64,000 nt of DNA. It comes from Mesorhizobium sp. WSM3626. GTDB taxonomy: Bacteria > Pseudomonadota > Alphaproteobacteria > Rhizobiales > Rhizobiaceae. The notes beneath the pieces are model-generated. The model saw only the letters and a program-made list of their open reading frames with translations. It ran no database searches and was not told the DNA's origin. Where the stretch lies: positions 50,490 to 114,489 of the forward strand of contig NZ_AZUY01000019.1 of assembly GCF_000513935.1 (NCBI RefSeq), given 5' to 3'. Below are positions 45,373-55,496 of this stretch, one piece after another. The stretch's first letter is position 1. Each line of letters starts with the position of its first letter. The translations under genes were made by a program, and so were the position numbers.

Positions 45373-46263
45373 TCATGCCTGGCGCTTGCGATCGATCAGC
45401 ACAGCATCGATCACTCGCCACGATTCTTCGATCTCGGCCGAGGCCACGTCTATGTGCCCGGCGGCGGTGATCAATGCCTTCCATAGCGCCCAGCCGCGCC
45501 CGCGCGCCCAGGTCGCTTCATCTGCCGCGAGGCAGGCGCGAAACGTGTCCCGGCTTTCGCCTTCGAACAGCGTCCAGGCAATTGCCAGATCGCAGGATGG
45601 ATCGCCGACACCGGAGGTGCCGAAATCGATCACGGCGCTCAACCTGCCCTTTTCGACCAGGAGGTTGCCCCGGCTGACATCGCCATGGAACCAGACGGGC
45701 GGACTTTCCCAGGCCGCGGCAAGAGCTATCTCCCAGACGGCGGTGGCGGCGCCGGCATCGATGCGGTTGCCGAGCGCCGAGATCGCTTGCCTTGTCTCGC
45801 CGTCATAGACCGTCAGCGGTCCGCCGCGAAAGAAATTGTGCTGCCCAGGCGCGGGCCCATCGGTCGCGTCCACCTGTTTCAACGCAACCAGGAACCGAGC
45901 CAGGTCCGCCGCGAATTCCGACAGATTTGCGATACGTTCCCGTTTCGCGATCTCGCCCTCGATCCAGCCATAGACTGACCAATGCCAGGGATAGCCCTCG
46001 GCCGGAACGCCCATCGCCAGCGGTACGGGAATGGGCAGTGGCAGCAGCGGCGCCAATCTCGGCAGCCAGCGATGTTCCTTTTCCACTTGCAGGGCGTAGG
46101 CGGCGGCGCTCGGCAACCGCACGGTCATCTCGTCGCCGAGATGAAAGGTCCTGTTGTCCCAGCCGCCAAAATCAACCGGCCTGACCGCAAGATTCTTCCA
46201 ACGCGGGAATTGCGCGGCAATCAGCCGGCGCACCAAGGCGGCATCGATCGCTACCTCAAGCAT
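45373..46263 (-). CDS. Aminoglycoside phosphotransferase (APH)-family kinase
   Basis: The 296-residue protein has a kinase-like fold: the catalytic loop WFHGDVSRGNLLV and the metal motif VIDFGTSGVGDPSCDLAIAW (like HGDxxxxN and DxD in APH enzymes). Family members phosphorylate antibiotics, choline or other small hydroxyl compounds; the substrate is unknown and resistance should not be assumed. It lies 40 nt downstream of era in the same direction. Confidence 0.82.
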   Translation of the reverse strand: MLEVAIDAALVRRLIAAQFPRWKNLAVRPVDFGGWDNRTFHLGDEMTVRLPSAAAYALQVEKEHRWLPRLAPLLPLPIPVPLAMGVPAEGYPWHWSVYGWIEGEIAKRERIANLSEFAADLARFLVALKQVDATDGPAPGQHNFFRGGPLTVYDGETRQAISALGNRIDAGAATAVWEIALAAAWESPPVWFHGDVSRGNLLVEKGRLSAVIDFGTSGVGDPSCDLAIAWTLFEGESRDTFRACLAADEATWARGRGWALWKALITAAGHIDVASAEIEESWRVIDAVLIDRKRQA

Positions 46264-46303
46264 GATCTTTCCCGAAAACGGCGCTCACTTCTCGGGATCA
46301 CGC

Positions 46304-47224
46304 CTAATGCGGAAACTCCAACCCCATCTCGCGATAGCGCTCGGGGTCGTCGCCCCAATTCTCGCGCACTTTCACGAACAGGAACAGGTGCACCTTCTGC
46401 TCCAATATGCCTGATATTTCCATCCGCGCGGCCTGCCCGATGGCGCGGATGGTCTCGCCCTTGTGGCCGAGCACGATCTTCTTCTGGCTGTCGCGCTCGA
46501 CAAAGATGGTCTGGTCGATGCGCACCGAACCGTCCTTCTTCTCTTCCCATTTCTCGGTCTCGATATGCGAGGAATAGGGTAGTTCCTGATGCAGCCTGAG
46601 ATAGAGCTTCTCGCGGGTGATCTCGGCCGCCAGCTGGCGCATAGGCAGGTCGGAAATCTGATCTTCCGGGTAGTACCACGGGCCGGCCGGCAGCGCCTGG
46701 GCCAGGTAGTCGAGCAGGTCCTTGCAGCCGGAGCCGGTCAGCGCCGAGACCATGAAGGTGCGCTGGAACGGTACTTTCTCGTTCGCTGCCGCGGACAGGG
46801 CGAGCAGCGCCTCATGCTTCACCCGATCGACCTTGTTGAGGATCAGCACCATCGGCTGGCGCACATCCTTCAGCCGTTCGAGGATCGCATCGGCGTCGCC
46901 CCTGATGCCGCGCTCGGCGTCGATCAGCAGCAGCACGATATCGGCATCCTTGGCGCCGCCCCAGGCGGTGGTCACCATCGCGGTGTCCAGCCGCCGCTTG
47001 GGCTTGAAGATGCCCGGTGTGTCGACAAAGACGATCTGCGCGTTGTCGTGCGTGGCGATACCGCGCACGATGGCGCGTGTCGTCTGCACCTTATGGGTGA
47101 CGATCGAGACCTTGGCGCCGACCAGTTGGTTGACCAGCGTCGACTTGCCGGCATTGGGCGCGCCGATCAGCGCGACGAAGCCGGAATGCGTGACTGGAGC
47201 GGCTGCGGTGTCTTCGGCGGTCAT
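46304..47224 (-). CDS. era: GTPase Era
   Basis: This 306-residue GTPase binds the 3' end of 16S rRNA in 30S assembly. Motifs: G1 GAPNAGKST, G3 DTPGIF, G4 NKVD; a C-terminal KH domain includes GHKGETIRAIGQAARMEI. The start overlaps the rnc stop as ATGA, the common rnc-era arrangement. Confidence 0.97.
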   Translation of the reverse strand: MTAEDTAAAPVTHSGFVALIGAPNAGKSTLVNQLVGAKVSIVTHKVQTTRAIVRGIATHDNAQIVFVDTPGIFKPKRRLDTAMVTTAWGGAKDADIVLLLIDAERGIRGDADAILERLKDVRQPMVLILNKVDRVKHEALLALSAAANEKVPFQRTFMVSALTGSGCKDLLDYLAQALPAGPWYYPEDQISDLPMRQLAAEITREKLYLRLHQELPYSSHIETEKWEEKKDGSVRIDQTIFVERDSQKKIVLGHKGETIRAIGQAARMEISGILEQKVHLFLFVKVRENWGDDPERYREMGLEFPH

Positions 47225-47946
47225 GCCGCACTCCCTTCATGAACCCAGACGCCCTCCCGAACCAGAAGGGCAGCAGCGGCGGCCTGTTCGGCCTCGCGCT
47301 TGGAGCGGCCGCTGCCGGTTGCCGGCTGAAACGCGCCGACCTTGACGCTGACGGTAAACAGCGGATCGTGATCGGGGCCTTCCCGGCCGTCGATCTGATA
47401 GGCGGGAACAGCACTCGCCGATTGATGCGCCCATTCCTGCAATTCGGTCTTGGCGTCGCGGCGCGCGGCACCCGAGGCCTGCGAACGCGGCTGCCAGTAT
47501 TTATGGATGAACGCGCGGGCTGCTTCCAGACCACCATCGAGATACAGCACGGCGATCAGCGATTCCAGTGCGTCGGCGCGTAGGTTGACGCGCTTGCGTC
47601 CCTCGAGCCCGCGCACATCCGACCCGGCACGGATCAGGTCCGGCAGCCCGATATCTTCGGCGATGTCAGACAGCGCCTCGGCATTGACCAACGCATTGAG
47701 CCGCAGCGACAACTCCCCTTCCGCGGCATCGGGAAAGGCAGCCAACAGCATATCGGCGACAACAAGGCCAAGAACCCGGTCGCCGAGAAATTCGAACCGC
47801 TCATAATCGGCGCCCGCATTGGCGCCTCGCGCACTGGCATGGGTAAGCGCACGCTGCAGGCGCTGACGGTCGGCAAAGGCATGGCCCGTGCGTTCCGCAA
47901 GCGCTTCGGCGAGCGCATCGGCGGTCAACCTTTTTGGTGCCGCCAT
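47221..47946 (-). CDS. rnc: Ribonuclease III
   Basis: This 241-residue enzyme cuts double-stranded RNA in rRNA and mRNA processing. The signature ERFEFLGDRVL is at residues 49-59. Catalytic acidic residues are present, and a double-stranded-RNA-binding domain (DAKTELQEWAHQ...FTVSVKVG...GSGRSKREAEQAAA) ends the protein. It lies 4 nt after lepB and is coupled to era. Confidence 0.97.
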   Translation of the reverse strand: MAAPKRLTADALAEALAERTGHAFADRQRLQRALTHASARGANAGADYERFEFLGDRVLGLVVADMLLAAFPDAAEGELSLRLNALVNAEALSDIAEDIGLPDLIRAGSDVRGLEGRKRVNLRADALESLIAVLYLDGGLEAARAFIHKYWQPRSQASGAARRDAKTELQEWAHQSASAVPAYQIDGREGPDHDPLFTVSVKVGAFQPATGSGRSKREAEQAAAAALLVREGVWVHEGSAA

Positions 47947-47950
47947 GACC

Positions 47951-48700
47951 CTAGTTGACGAAATGGAATAGGCGCGAGGCGCGCATCAGCGACGGCCATT
48001 TCCAGATTTCGAGCGGGCTTGCCTTGCCGGCGATCGAGAAGAAGACAAGGTTGGCGCGGCCGACCAGGTTCTCGGCCGGAACATAGCCGACGGTGAAGCG
48101 GCTGTCGGCGGAATTGTCCCTGTTGTCGCCCATCATGAAATAGTGGCCGGGAGGCACGTCGAATTCGCGGGTGTTGTCGCCAATCGAGTTCGGCGACAGG
48201 TCAAGCGTGTCGTAGCTGACGCCATCGGGCAGCGTCTCGCGATAGACATCGATCGGATAATCCTTTTCCGTGATGTCGGGATTGTCGATCTGGCCGGTCT
48301 TGACGCGCGGCACGCCGACGCCGTTGATGAAGACTTGGCCATCCTTCATCTGGATCTTGTCGCCGGGGAGACCAATGACGCGCTTGATGTAGTCGACGGA
48401 CGGATCCGGCGGGAACTTGAACACCACCACGTCACCACGCTTGGGCTCGGAGCCCCAGATACGGCCCGAGAAAATGTCCGGTCCAAAAGGCAGCGAATAG
48501 CGTGAATAGCCGTAGGACCATTTGGTGACGAACAGATAGTCGCCTTCCAGAAGCGTCGGCCGCATGGAGCCCGACGGGATCGAGAACGGCTGGAACAGCA
48601 GCGTGCGAATGACCAGGGCGAGCAAAAGCGCCTGGACGATGACGCTGACGGTTTCGCCAAGCCCGCCGGATTTCTTCTGGGATTTTTCAGCCACGCTCAT
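47951..48700 (-). CDS. lepB: Signal peptidase I
   Basis: This 249-residue inner-membrane serine protease removes signal peptides from exported proteins. It has one N-terminal membrane helix (about 18-38), the catalytic Ser45 in PSGSMRPTL, the catalytic Lys106 in DYIKRVIGLPGD, and the late motif MMGDNRDNSADSR. It is part of the lepB-rnc-era operon. Confidence 0.96.
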   Translation of the reverse strand: MSVAEKSQKKSGGLGETVSVIVQALLLALVIRTLLFQPFSIPSGSMRPTLLEGDYLFVTKWSYGYSRYSLPFGPDIFSGRIWGSEPKRGDVVVFKFPPDPSVDYIKRVIGLPGDKIQMKDGQVFINGVGVPRVKTGQIDNPDITEKDYPIDVYRETLPDGVSYDTLDLSPNSIGDNTREFDVPPGHYFMMGDNRDNSADSRFTVGYVPAENLVGRANLVFFSIAGKASPLEIWKWPSLMRASRLFHFVN

Positions 48701-48777
48701 GTCGTCCTCGATGTGCGTTGGATGGTATAGAGTCTCGGCGCGCGCTGGGCAACGTCAATGCCGGTCGTCAGATGCAA

Positions 48778-49191
48778 TCAATGTGGCGCTTCTTCGACCG
48801 GTAGCGCTTCTATGATCACAAAGGCTTGAGCGAGCGGGAAATCATCCGTGATGGTGAGGTGGATCGCTGCCCGATGACCTTGCGGCAGGATCTTCTCCAG
48901 CCGCGCCAGCGCTCCGCCGGTCAGCGCCATCGTCGGCGCACCGCTGGGCAGGTTGACGACACCCATGTCACGCCAGAAGACCCCTTGCGCCAGACCGGTG
49001 CCCAGTGCCTTGGCGCAAGCCTCCTTGGCGGCAAAGCGCTTGGCGTAGGACGCCGCGCGGGCGCGCCGGTTCTCCGAACGCGCCTGCTCCACCTCGGTGT
49101 AGATCCTCTGGATGAAGCGCTGGCCATGACGCTCAAGCGATTTCTCGATGCGTGTGATGTCGATCAGGTCGCTGCCGATGCCAATGATCAT
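48778..49191 (-). CDS. acpS: Holo-[acyl-carrier-protein] synthase
   Basis: The 137-residue enzyme moves phosphopantetheine from CoA to a serine of acyl carrier protein. It shows [14 protein letters not shown] with the metal Asp and [15 protein letters not shown] with the catalytic Glu. It overlaps the DUF2062 gene as ATGA and precedes lepB by 77 nt. Confidence 0.95.
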   Translation of the reverse strand: MIIGIGSDLIDITRIEKSLERHGQRFIQRIYTEVEQARSENRRARAASYAKRFAAKEACAKALGTGLAQGVFWRDMGVVNLPSGAPTMALTGGALARLEKILPQGHRAAIHLTITDDFPLAQAFVIIEALPVEEAPH

Positions 49192-49787
49192 TGGGTGGCG
49201 GAACCGATGCTTCCGCCGGGATGAGGCGAATGCTCACGGCGTTTCGCGCGCTCTGCCAGCCGCTTGCGCCTCTGTTCGCGGAAGACATTCATGCCCCAGC
49301 GCGTGATGCCGTAGAACACCAGGCCGAACACGAGCCCGAGCGGCACCGCCCCGATCAGCATAGGCTCCAGTACGGGATGCCATAGTTTGGCGAAGGAAAG
49401 CTTGTGCATCATTTCGCCCAGATGCGCAGGCGGGCCATGCGTAGGCAGGCGATCGTGCAAGATGAGCTTGCCGGTTTCCCAGGACGCGCCCCACAAGAGC
49501 GGAAAGGTCAGCGGATTGCCGAAAAACACGGCTCCGAGAGCTGCTGCCACCAGATTGCCGGCGATCACCCAACACAGAACGGCGGCGATGATGAAGTGGA
49601 AACCGACGGGGAAGAACGAAGCAAAAACACCTGCCGCGACGCCCGCCGCCACCGCATGCGGGGTGGCCTTCAGCCGCAGGATGCGCTTGGAGAAATATTG
49701 AAGCGAGCGCGAAAACGAACGGCGCGGCCACAGATAGGTGCGCACCCGCTCGAAAAGACCATCAGGTTTGCGGCGACGAAAAAGCAC
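49188..49787 (-). CDS. DUF2062 membrane protein
   Basis: The 199-residue protein has [57 protein letters not shown], typical of DUF2062 with two to three membrane helices, and basic ends. The function is unknown; the gene is often linked to acpS/lepB in alphaproteobacteria. It overlaps acpS as ATGA. Confidence 0.85.
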   Translation of the reverse strand: MLFRRRKPDGLFERVRTYLWPRRSFSRSLQYFSKRILRLKATPHAVAAGVAAGVFASFFPVGFHFIIAAVLCWVIAGNLVAAALGAVFFGNPLTFPLLWGASWETGKLILHDRLPTHGPPAHLGEMMHKLSFAKLWHPVLEPMLIGAVPLGLVFGLVFYGITRWGMNVFREQRRKRLAERAKRREHSPHPGGSIGSATQ

Positions 49788-50049
49788 TCTCTTCCTATTC
49801 CCGACAATTCACAGCTTACACGCCCGCTGTTTCCAGCCGGGCTTCGACCACCACATCCTGCGCTTTACGGTCGCCAGAAGGCAATCGCGACTTTGATATA
49901 GCCATCCGCAACCCCGACAACAACTGGAGGCCGTCCGCGCAGCGGCCGCACCGCCAAATTCGGGTAAGGTCCGTCTCCTCCAACATCGGAGAATCGCGGC
50001 GAATTTGAGAAGTGGTTTCGGCTAATTGTCGCAGCCAATGATCGATATG

Positions 50050-50430
50050 CTACCGCGGGTACTGGCTGACTTCGACAAGGTTGCCATCCGGATCGCGGAA
50101 GTAGACCGACATCATCGGCCCCTGCGCACCGATGCGTTCGACCGGCCCGAGTTCCACCACTACGTGATTGGCTTCGAGGCCGGCAAGGAATTCATCGAGC
50201 GGGCGGTCGGTGATCAGGCAGAAGTCACCGGATCCGGGCGTCTGCGACTTCGCCTTCGGCTCGAAGGTGCGGCTGATCTCGTGGACATTGATCTTCTGGT
50301 TGCCGAAGGCAAGTGCCGTCGGCCGGCCCGGCGTGTCGACGCGTTCGAAGCCCAGCACGCGCTGATAAAAGGCGCAGGTCGCGTCGAGCGACACCACCGT
50401 CAGCACGAAATGATCGATACCGACGATCAA
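50050..50430 (-). CDS. VOC-family (glyoxalase-like) protein
   Basis: The 126-residue protein starts VGIDHFVLTVVSLDATCAFYQRVLGFERV and ends SVYFRDPDGNLVEVSQYP, the two-unit vicinal-oxygen-chelate fold with His and Glu metal ligands. The start is TTG at 50430 with GAGGAG 6 nt upstream; a longer in-frame extension would run into pyrE. The substrate is unknown. It follows pyrE after 10 nt. Confidence 0.82.
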   Translation of the reverse strand: MIVGIDHFVLTVVSLDATCAFYQRVLGFERVDTPGRPTALAFGNQKINVHEISRTFEPKAKSQTPGSGDFCLITDRPLDEFLAGLEANHVVVELGPVERIGAQGPMMSVYFRDPDGNLVEVSQYPR

Positions 50431-50440
50431 TGCGACCTCC

Positions 50441-51019
50441 TCAGATGTTGCGGCTGCCCGGCTTGATGGCCGGGATGGCGGCAAGCTCCGGCGGCAATCT
50501 GTCCGGCGGATAGGCTGGGACCTCATATTCGGCAAGCGCGATCAGCGGCACGCCGACATGGGTCTTGCCGGCCGATCGGTCGATGATGCAGGCGGCCGCG
50601 ACCACCTCTGCACCAAGGACGCGCAGGCAATCGATGGTTTCGCGGATCGACAATCCGGTGGTGACGATGTCCTCGACGATGACGACGCGCGCGCCTCGGT
50701 CAATCTCGAAGCGCCGCAGGCGGAACTCGCCCCCTTCCCGCTCCACCCAGATCGCCGGCACGCCAAGGTGGCGCGAAGTTTCGTAAGCCGGGATCAGCCC
50801 GCCGATCGCCGGCCCGACGATATAGTCGAGCTTGCCTGGGATCGCGGCGCGGATCTTCTCGGCCAGCGCCTTGCACAGCCGCTCGGTCTTGTCGGCATGC
50901 ATGAACACCCGTGCCTTCTGCAGGAAGACTGGACTGCGCAGGCCCGACGTCAGGATGAAATGACCCTCCAGAACAGCGCCAGCCTCACGGAATATGCCCA
51001 GCACTTCGTCGGTATTCAT
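50441..51019 (-). CDS. pyrE: Orotate phosphoribosyltransferase
   Basis: The 192-residue enzyme joins orotate and PRPP to make OMP in pyrimidine synthesis. The PRPP-binding motif [11 protein letters not shown] is clear, with [15 protein letters not shown] and [13 protein letters not shown] at 51019 has GGGGGA just upstream; ATG at 51031 is a near alternative. It lies downstream of rsh. Confidence 0.93.
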   Translation of the reverse strand: MNTDEVLGIFREAGAVLEGHFILTSGLRSPVFLQKARVFMHADKTERLCKALAEKIRAAIPGKLDYIVGPAIGGLIPAYETSRHLGVPAIWVEREGGEFRLRRFEIDRGARVVIVEDIVTTGLSIRETIDCLRVLGAEVVAAACIIDRSAGKTHVGVPLIALAEYEVPAYPPDRLPPELAAIPAIKPGSRNI

Positions 51020-51043
51020 CTCGTCCCCCATGGTCGGCTATCG

Positions 51044-53272
51044 CTAGCCATTGACGCGCCGCGCATCGCTGACGCTCGAATTGTCCTTGAGCTGCGACAG
51101 CAGCCGGTTGAGATGCTTCAGGTCCCAGACTTCGAGATCGATCAGCATTTCGGTGAAATCGGGCGCGGTGCGCACCATCGACAGCGTATGGATGTTGGCG
51201 TCGTTGGAGGCAACGACCTGGGCGATGTCGGCAAGCGAGCCCGGCGCGTTGATGGCGGTGACCGAGACGCGCGCGGGAAACCGTTCCTTGGTGCGTTCGT
51301 CGATGTCCCAACGTACGTCGATCCAGCGCTCCGGCTGGTCATCGAAAGCCTGCAGCGCCGGCGACTGGATCGGGTAAATGGTGATGCCGGTGCCCGGCTG
51401 GACGATGCCGACGATACGGTCGCCAGGGACCGCGCCTTCCGGCGCGAAGCGCACCGGCAGATCGCCGCGCACACCACGGATCGGCACCGCGCCGGCGCCT
51501 GGCTGGTCCTTGTCCTTGCGCGCGGCCCGGCCCGGAATCTGGAACAGCATGCCGGCGGCGTTGCGGATCTTCGACCAGCCCTCCTCGCGCTGTTTGGGAG
51601 CCGCGGGGGTGACGCGCTCGTCCTTGTAGTCAGGGAAGACCGCCTTCATGACATCGGTGGAAGCCAGTTCGCCGCGACCGACGGATGCCAGCACATCCTC
51701 GATGTCCTTGCGCGCCAACCGGTGCAGGACGGGCTTCAGGCTTTCCTTGGTGAAGGTCTTGCCGGCTCGTTCGAAGGCACGCTCCAGGATACGCGCGCCA
51801 AGGCCGGAATACTGCTTGCGGATCGCATTCTTGGTAGCGCGGCGGATGGCGGCGCGCGCCTTGCCGGTGACGACGACCGATTCCCACGCGGCCGGCGGCA
51901 CCTGCGCCTTGGAGCGGATGATCTCGACCTCGTCGCCATTCTTCAGTTCCGTCATCAGCGGCATGATGCGGCCGTTGACCTTGGCGCCGACGCAGGTATC
52001 GCCGACATCGGTGTGGACGGCATAGGCGAAATCGATCGGCGTGGCTCCGCGCGGCAAGGCAATCAGCATGCCCTTCGGCGTGAAGCAGAACACCTGGTCC
52101 TGGAACAGCTCCAGCTTGGTGTTCTCGAGGAAATCTTCCGGGTTGTCGCCCTCTGCCAGCTGCTCGATGGTGCGCCGCAGCCAGGCATAGGCATTGGTCT
52201 CCTTCGAGATCGCGTGCACGGCGCCGTTCGTCTTGCCGCCAGTGTCCTTGTAGATCGAATGGGCGGCGACGCCATATTCAGCGATCTTGTTCATCTCGCG
52301 GGTGCGGATCTGCAGCTCGACGCGCTGGCGCGAAGGACCGACGATGGTGGTGTGGATCGAACGGTAGTCGTTCTGTTTCGGCGTCGAGATATAATCCTTG
52401 AAACGGCCGGGCACCATCGACCAGGTGGTGTGGATGGCTCCCAGCGCGCGATAGCAGTCTTCGACAGAGTCGACCACGACGCGGAAGCCGAAAATGTCGG
52501 ACAATTGCTCGAAGGACAGCGCCTTGGCCTCCATCTTGCGGAACACCGACCACGGCTTCTTCTGCCGGCTTTTGACGCCGGCCTTGATGGCGTGTTTCTC
52601 GAACAGGCCCGAAAGAGCCTTCTCGATCTCGGACAGCACATCCTTGTTGCGCTCGAAGATTTCGGCGAGCCGGGCGGTAACGGCGCGATAGGCTTCCGGA
52701 TTGATGAAGCGGAAGGCTATCTCCTCCAGCTCCTCGCGCATGCCTTGCATGCCCATGCGCCCGGCCAAGGGCGCATAGATGTCCATCGTTTCCTCGGCGA
52801 TGCGCAGGCGCTTGGCCTCCGGCATATGGTCGAGGGTGCGCATGTTGTGCAGGCGGTCGGCGAGCTTGACGAGGAGCACGCGGACATCTTCCGAGATCGC
52901 CAGCAGAAGCTTGCGCAGGTTTTCCGCCTGCTCCGCCTTCTTCGACACGAGGTCGAGCTTCTTCAGCTTGGTCAGGCCTTCGACCAGCTTGCCCATTTCT
53001 GGACCGAACAGCTCATCGATCTCGGCCCTGGTCGCCGTGGTGTCCTCGATGGTGTCGTGCAGCAGGGCGACGGCGATCGTGGCCTCATCCATATGCATTT
53101 CGGTGAGGATGGCTGCGACTTCGAGCGGATGCGAGAAATAGGGGTCGCCGGAAGCGCGCTTCTGGTGGCCATGCTTCTGCATGGCGTAGACGTAGGCCTT
53201 GTTGAGCAACGCCTCGTTGACGTCAGGCTTGTAGCGCTGGACGCGCTCGACAAGCTCATACTGACGCATCAT
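51044..53272 (-). CDS. rsh: Bifunctional (p)ppGpp synthetase/hydrolase (Rsh)
   Basis: The 742-residue protein makes and breaks the alarmone (p)ppGpp. It has an HD hydrolase (His48, His72-Asp73 in HDTIED), a synthetase domain (ISTPKQNDYRSIHTTIVGP and VELQIRT), a TGS domain (VFCFTPKGMLIALPRGATPIDFAYAVHTDVGD) and a C-terminal ACT domain (RVSVTAINAPGSLADIAQVV). Both catalytic halves look intact, as expected for the single Rsh of Rhizobiales. It is part of the rpoZ-rsh-pyrE order. A repeat lies between it and rpoZ. Confidence 0.96.
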   Translation of the reverse strand: MMRQYELVERVQRYKPDVNEALLNKAYVYAMQKHGHQKRASGDPYFSHPLEVAAILTEMHMDEATIAVALLHDTIEDTTATRAEIDELFGPEMGKLVEGLTKLKKLDLVSKKAEQAENLRKLLLAISEDVRVLLVKLADRLHNMRTLDHMPEAKRLRIAEETMDIYAPLAGRMGMQGMREELEEIAFRFINPEAYRAVTARLAEIFERNKDVLSEIEKALSGLFEKHAIKAGVKSRQKKPWSVFRKMEAKALSFEQLSDIFGFRVVVDSVEDCYRALGAIHTTWSMVPGRFKDYISTPKQNDYRSIHTTIVGPSRQRVELQIRTREMNKIAEYGVAAHSIYKDTGGKTNGAVHAISKETNAYAWLRRTIEQLAEGDNPEDFLENTKLELFQDQVFCFTPKGMLIALPRGATPIDFAYAVHTDVGDTCVGAKVNGRIMPLMTELKNGDEVEIIRSKAQVPPAAWESVVVTGKARAAIRRATKNAIRKQYSGLGARILERAFERAGKTFTKESLKPVLHRLARKDIEDVLASVGRGELASTDVMKAVFPDYKDERVTPAAPKQREEGWSKIRNAAGMLFQIPGRAARKDKDQPGAGAVPIRGVRGDLPVRFAPEGAVPGDRIVGIVQPGTGITIYPIQSPALQAFDDQPERWIDVRWDIDERTKERFPARVSVTAINAPGSLADIAQVVASNDANIHTLSMVRTAPDFTEMLIDLEVWDLKHLNRLLSQLKDNSSVSDARRVNG

Positions 53273-53440
53273 GGGCGGAATCTCTCGGCGATGAAATGAA
53301 TCATGCGCCGCACTGCTGTACGGCGCATGTCATAGATAGCCACGAAACCGCCGGGACGGAAGTGCCGGAAGATTGTTCCAGCCAATTCCAAAGGGCTTTT
53401 CAGAATTCGCTCAGCCGAGCCGGATAGCGTAGTTTTCGAG

Positions 53441-53487
53441 AACCGGAGCGGAGCGGACATTTGGGTCCGTGCGCACCGGAAGCGCAG
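53441..53487. repeat. Intergenic repeat, copy A
   Basis: This 47-nt copy of the element at 58521-58566 is between rpoZ and rsh. It begins AACCGGAGCGGAGCG and ends CACCGGAAGCGCAG. Its core GGAC...GTCC is complementary, where copy B has GTAC...GTAC, so base pairing is preserved. Confidence 0.75.
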
Positions 53488-53530
53488 AAAACTGCGCTAG
53501 GCGACCGGCTGGGTAGAATTATCAAAGCTC

Positions 53531-53932
53531 TTAGTAGTCGTCGCTCTTTTCCGGGGGAACCAGACCTTCGATGCCGGCCAGCAGGTCTTCCTCGGTCATG
53601 CGATCGAAGGTGACGTTGTCCTCGGTGTCGTCCGCGTCGGCGGCGGCAACGGCACCGCCAGTCTGGTCGGCGATCACTTCGCCATCGGCTTCGGGCTCGT
53701 CGACCTCGACATGCTTCTGCAGCGAATGGATCAGATCTTCCTTGAGATCGTCGGGCGACAGCGTCTCGTCGGCAATCTCGCGCAGCGCGATGACCGGGTT
53801 CTTGTCATTGTCGCGCGGCACGGTGATCTGCGCGCCTTGGCTGATCTGACGAGCGCGGTGGCCGGCCAGAAGCACCAGCTCGAAGCGGTTGTCGACCTTG
53901 TCGATGCAATCTTCAACGGTTACGCGGGCCAT
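53531..53932 (-). CDS. rpoZ: RNA polymerase omega subunit
   Basis: The 133-residue protein ([20 protein letters not shown] then [39 protein letters not shown]) is the omega subunit that helps fold the beta' subunit and binds ppGpp in many bacteria. The acidic tail is normal for alphaproteobacteria. It lies upstream of rsh in the same direction, 258 nt apart, and is divergent from the NYN gene. Confidence 0.95.
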   Translation of the reverse strand: MARVTVEDCIDKVDNRFELVLLAGHRARQISQGAQITVPRDNDKNPVIALREIADETLSPDDLKEDLIHSLQKHVEVDEPEADGEVIADQTGGAVAAADADDTEDNVTFDRMTEEDLLAGIEGLVPPEKSDDY

Positions 53933-54214
53933 GGATTGCCCCTTTCATGCCTGGATGTAATGGAAAACAGGCGCGGTCCATAACCCGAACGGCGCCAAAA
54001 TACAAGCATCATGGCAATGCGTGCCCACAGGGCAGCCCGCGTCCACGGTTCGGCGCCGCGATCACAATTGCTTGCAGTGCGCCACGTGCCCTTGGATTGC
54101 CACCAAACTGGCGTTATCTCGGTTGGTCCAAGGTCGGCCGGTTTATTATGGGCCTGACCGCTCGTCGCTACCGCATTTCGTTAGACGGCCGTTATTTCGA
54201 AAAGGACTATTTCC

Positions 54215-54796
54215 ATGTTCGATCCCCGTGAAAAAATCGCCCTGTTCATCGACGGCGCCAATCTCTACGCCACCTCACGCGCGCTCGGGTTCGACATCGA
54301 CTATCGCAAGCTTTTGGCGAGCTTCCACAAGCGCGGTTACCTGCTGCGCGCCTATTATTACACCGCACTGGTCGAGGACCAGGAATACTCCTCGATCCGG
54401 CCGCTGATCGACTGGCTCGACTATAACGGCTTCAAGGTGGTGACCAAGCCGGCCAAGGAATTCACCGACTCGACCGGCCGCCGCAAGATCAAGGGCAATA
54501 TGGACATCGAGCTCACCGTCGATGCGCTGGAACTCGCCGACGTCGTCGACCACTATGTCATATTCTCCGGAGACGGCGATTTCCGCACGCTGGTCGAGGC
54601 GCTGCAACGGCGTGGCCGCAAGGTGTCGATCGTATCGACCATGGCCTCGCAGCCGCCGATGATCTCAGATGACCTGCGCCGCCAGGCGGACCATTTCATC
54701 GACCTGGCGACGCTGAAGAACGAAGTCGGCCGCGATCCCTCGGAGCGGCCCGTAAGGCGGCCCGAACCGGCTGAAGTCGATGAGGACGACTACTGA
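54215..54796 (+). CDS. LabA/NYN-domain protein
   Basis: The 193-residue protein has IALFIDGANLY, GNMDIELTVDALELADVVDHYVIFSGDGDF and VSIVSTM: the NYN (PIN-like) fold with four conserved Asp residues, predicted to bind a metal ion and cut RNA. The tail is Arg/Asp-rich. It lies 11 nt before the UDG gene, so the two are likely co-transcribed. Confidence 0.88.
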   Translation: MFDPREKIALFIDGANLYATSRALGFDIDYRKLLASFHKRGYLLRAYYYTALVEDQEYSSIRPLIDWLDYNGFKVVTKPAKEFTDSTGRRKIKGNMDIELTVDALELADVVDHYVIFSGDGDFRTLVEALQRRGRKVSIVSTMASQPPMISDDLRRQADHFIDLATLKNEVGRDPSERPVRRPEPAEVDEDDY

Positions 54797-54807
54797 GGCC
54801 GGTCGAC

Positions 54808-55464
54808 TTGACCACCCTCCCCGCTTCCGAACCCAGCCGCGACTGCCCACTCTGCCCGCGGTTGCATGATTTCATCGCCGAATGGCGGCAGCGCGAGCCG
54901 TCCTGGTTCAACGCGCCGGTGCCGACCTTCCTGCCATTGGGCGGCGAAGATACCGTCCGGCTTCTGATCGTCGGTCTGGCGCCTGGCTTGCGCGGCGCCA
55001 ACCGCACCGGGCGTCCGTTCACCGGCGACTATGCCGGCGACCTGCTCTACTCGACGCTGATTGCCCACGGCTTCGCACGCGGCGAGTTCAAGGCGCGGCC
55101 CGATGATGGGCTGGAGCTCGTCGGCACGGCGATCACCAACGCGGTGCGCTGCGTGCCTCCGGAGAACAAGCCGGTGGGTGCAGAGATCGCCACCTGCCGG
55201 ACATTTTTGGTGCCGACGATCGCTCGTTTTCCCAACCTGCGCGCCGTGCTGGCGCTGGGATCGATCGCGCACCAGTCGACCGTGCGGGCACTGGGCGGGC
55301 GCATCGCCGCCTACCCGTTCAAACATGGCGGGCAATTGCCGGCCGGCGGCATTACGCTGTTTTCGAGCTATCATTGCTCACGTTACAACACCAATACCGG
55401 CGTGTTGACCGAAGACATGTTCGTCAGGGTGTTCAGCGAGATCGAGGCATTCCTGAAGAATTGA
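54808..55464 (+). CDS. Uracil-DNA glycosylase, family 5 (UDGb)
   Basis: The 218-residue protein has the Fe-S cysteines of CPLCPRL and CRT, motif A GLAPGLRGANRTGRPFTGDYAG, and motif B YHCSRYNTNTG. This identifies the family 5 uracil-DNA glycosylases, which remove uracil, hypoxanthine and related bases. The start is TTG at 54808 with GAGG 8 nt upstream. It follows the NYN gene closely. Confidence 0.9.
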   Translation: MTTLPASEPSRDCPLCPRLHDFIAEWRQREPSWFNAPVPTFLPLGGEDTVRLLIVGLAPGLRGANRTGRPFTGDYAGDLLYSTLIAHGFARGEFKARPDDGLELVGTAITNAVRCVPPENKPVGAEIATCRTFLVPTIARFPNLRAVLALGSIAHQSTVRALGGRIAAYPFKHGGQLPAGGITLFSSYHCSRYNTNTGVLTEDMFVRVFSEIEAFLKN

Positions 55465-55496
55465 GGATCGGACACCGGGCGGTATCCCGTGCCTGC

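Noticed and set aside
45373..46263. Aminoglycoside resistance gene
   Set aside because: The fold is APH-like, but the chromosomal position beside era and the lack of any closer match do not support an antibiotic substrate.
50558..53299. 913-codon open frame antisense to rsh and pyrE
   Set aside because: High-GC shadow frame with no recognisable domains; the minus strand carries clear Rsh and PyrE motifs.
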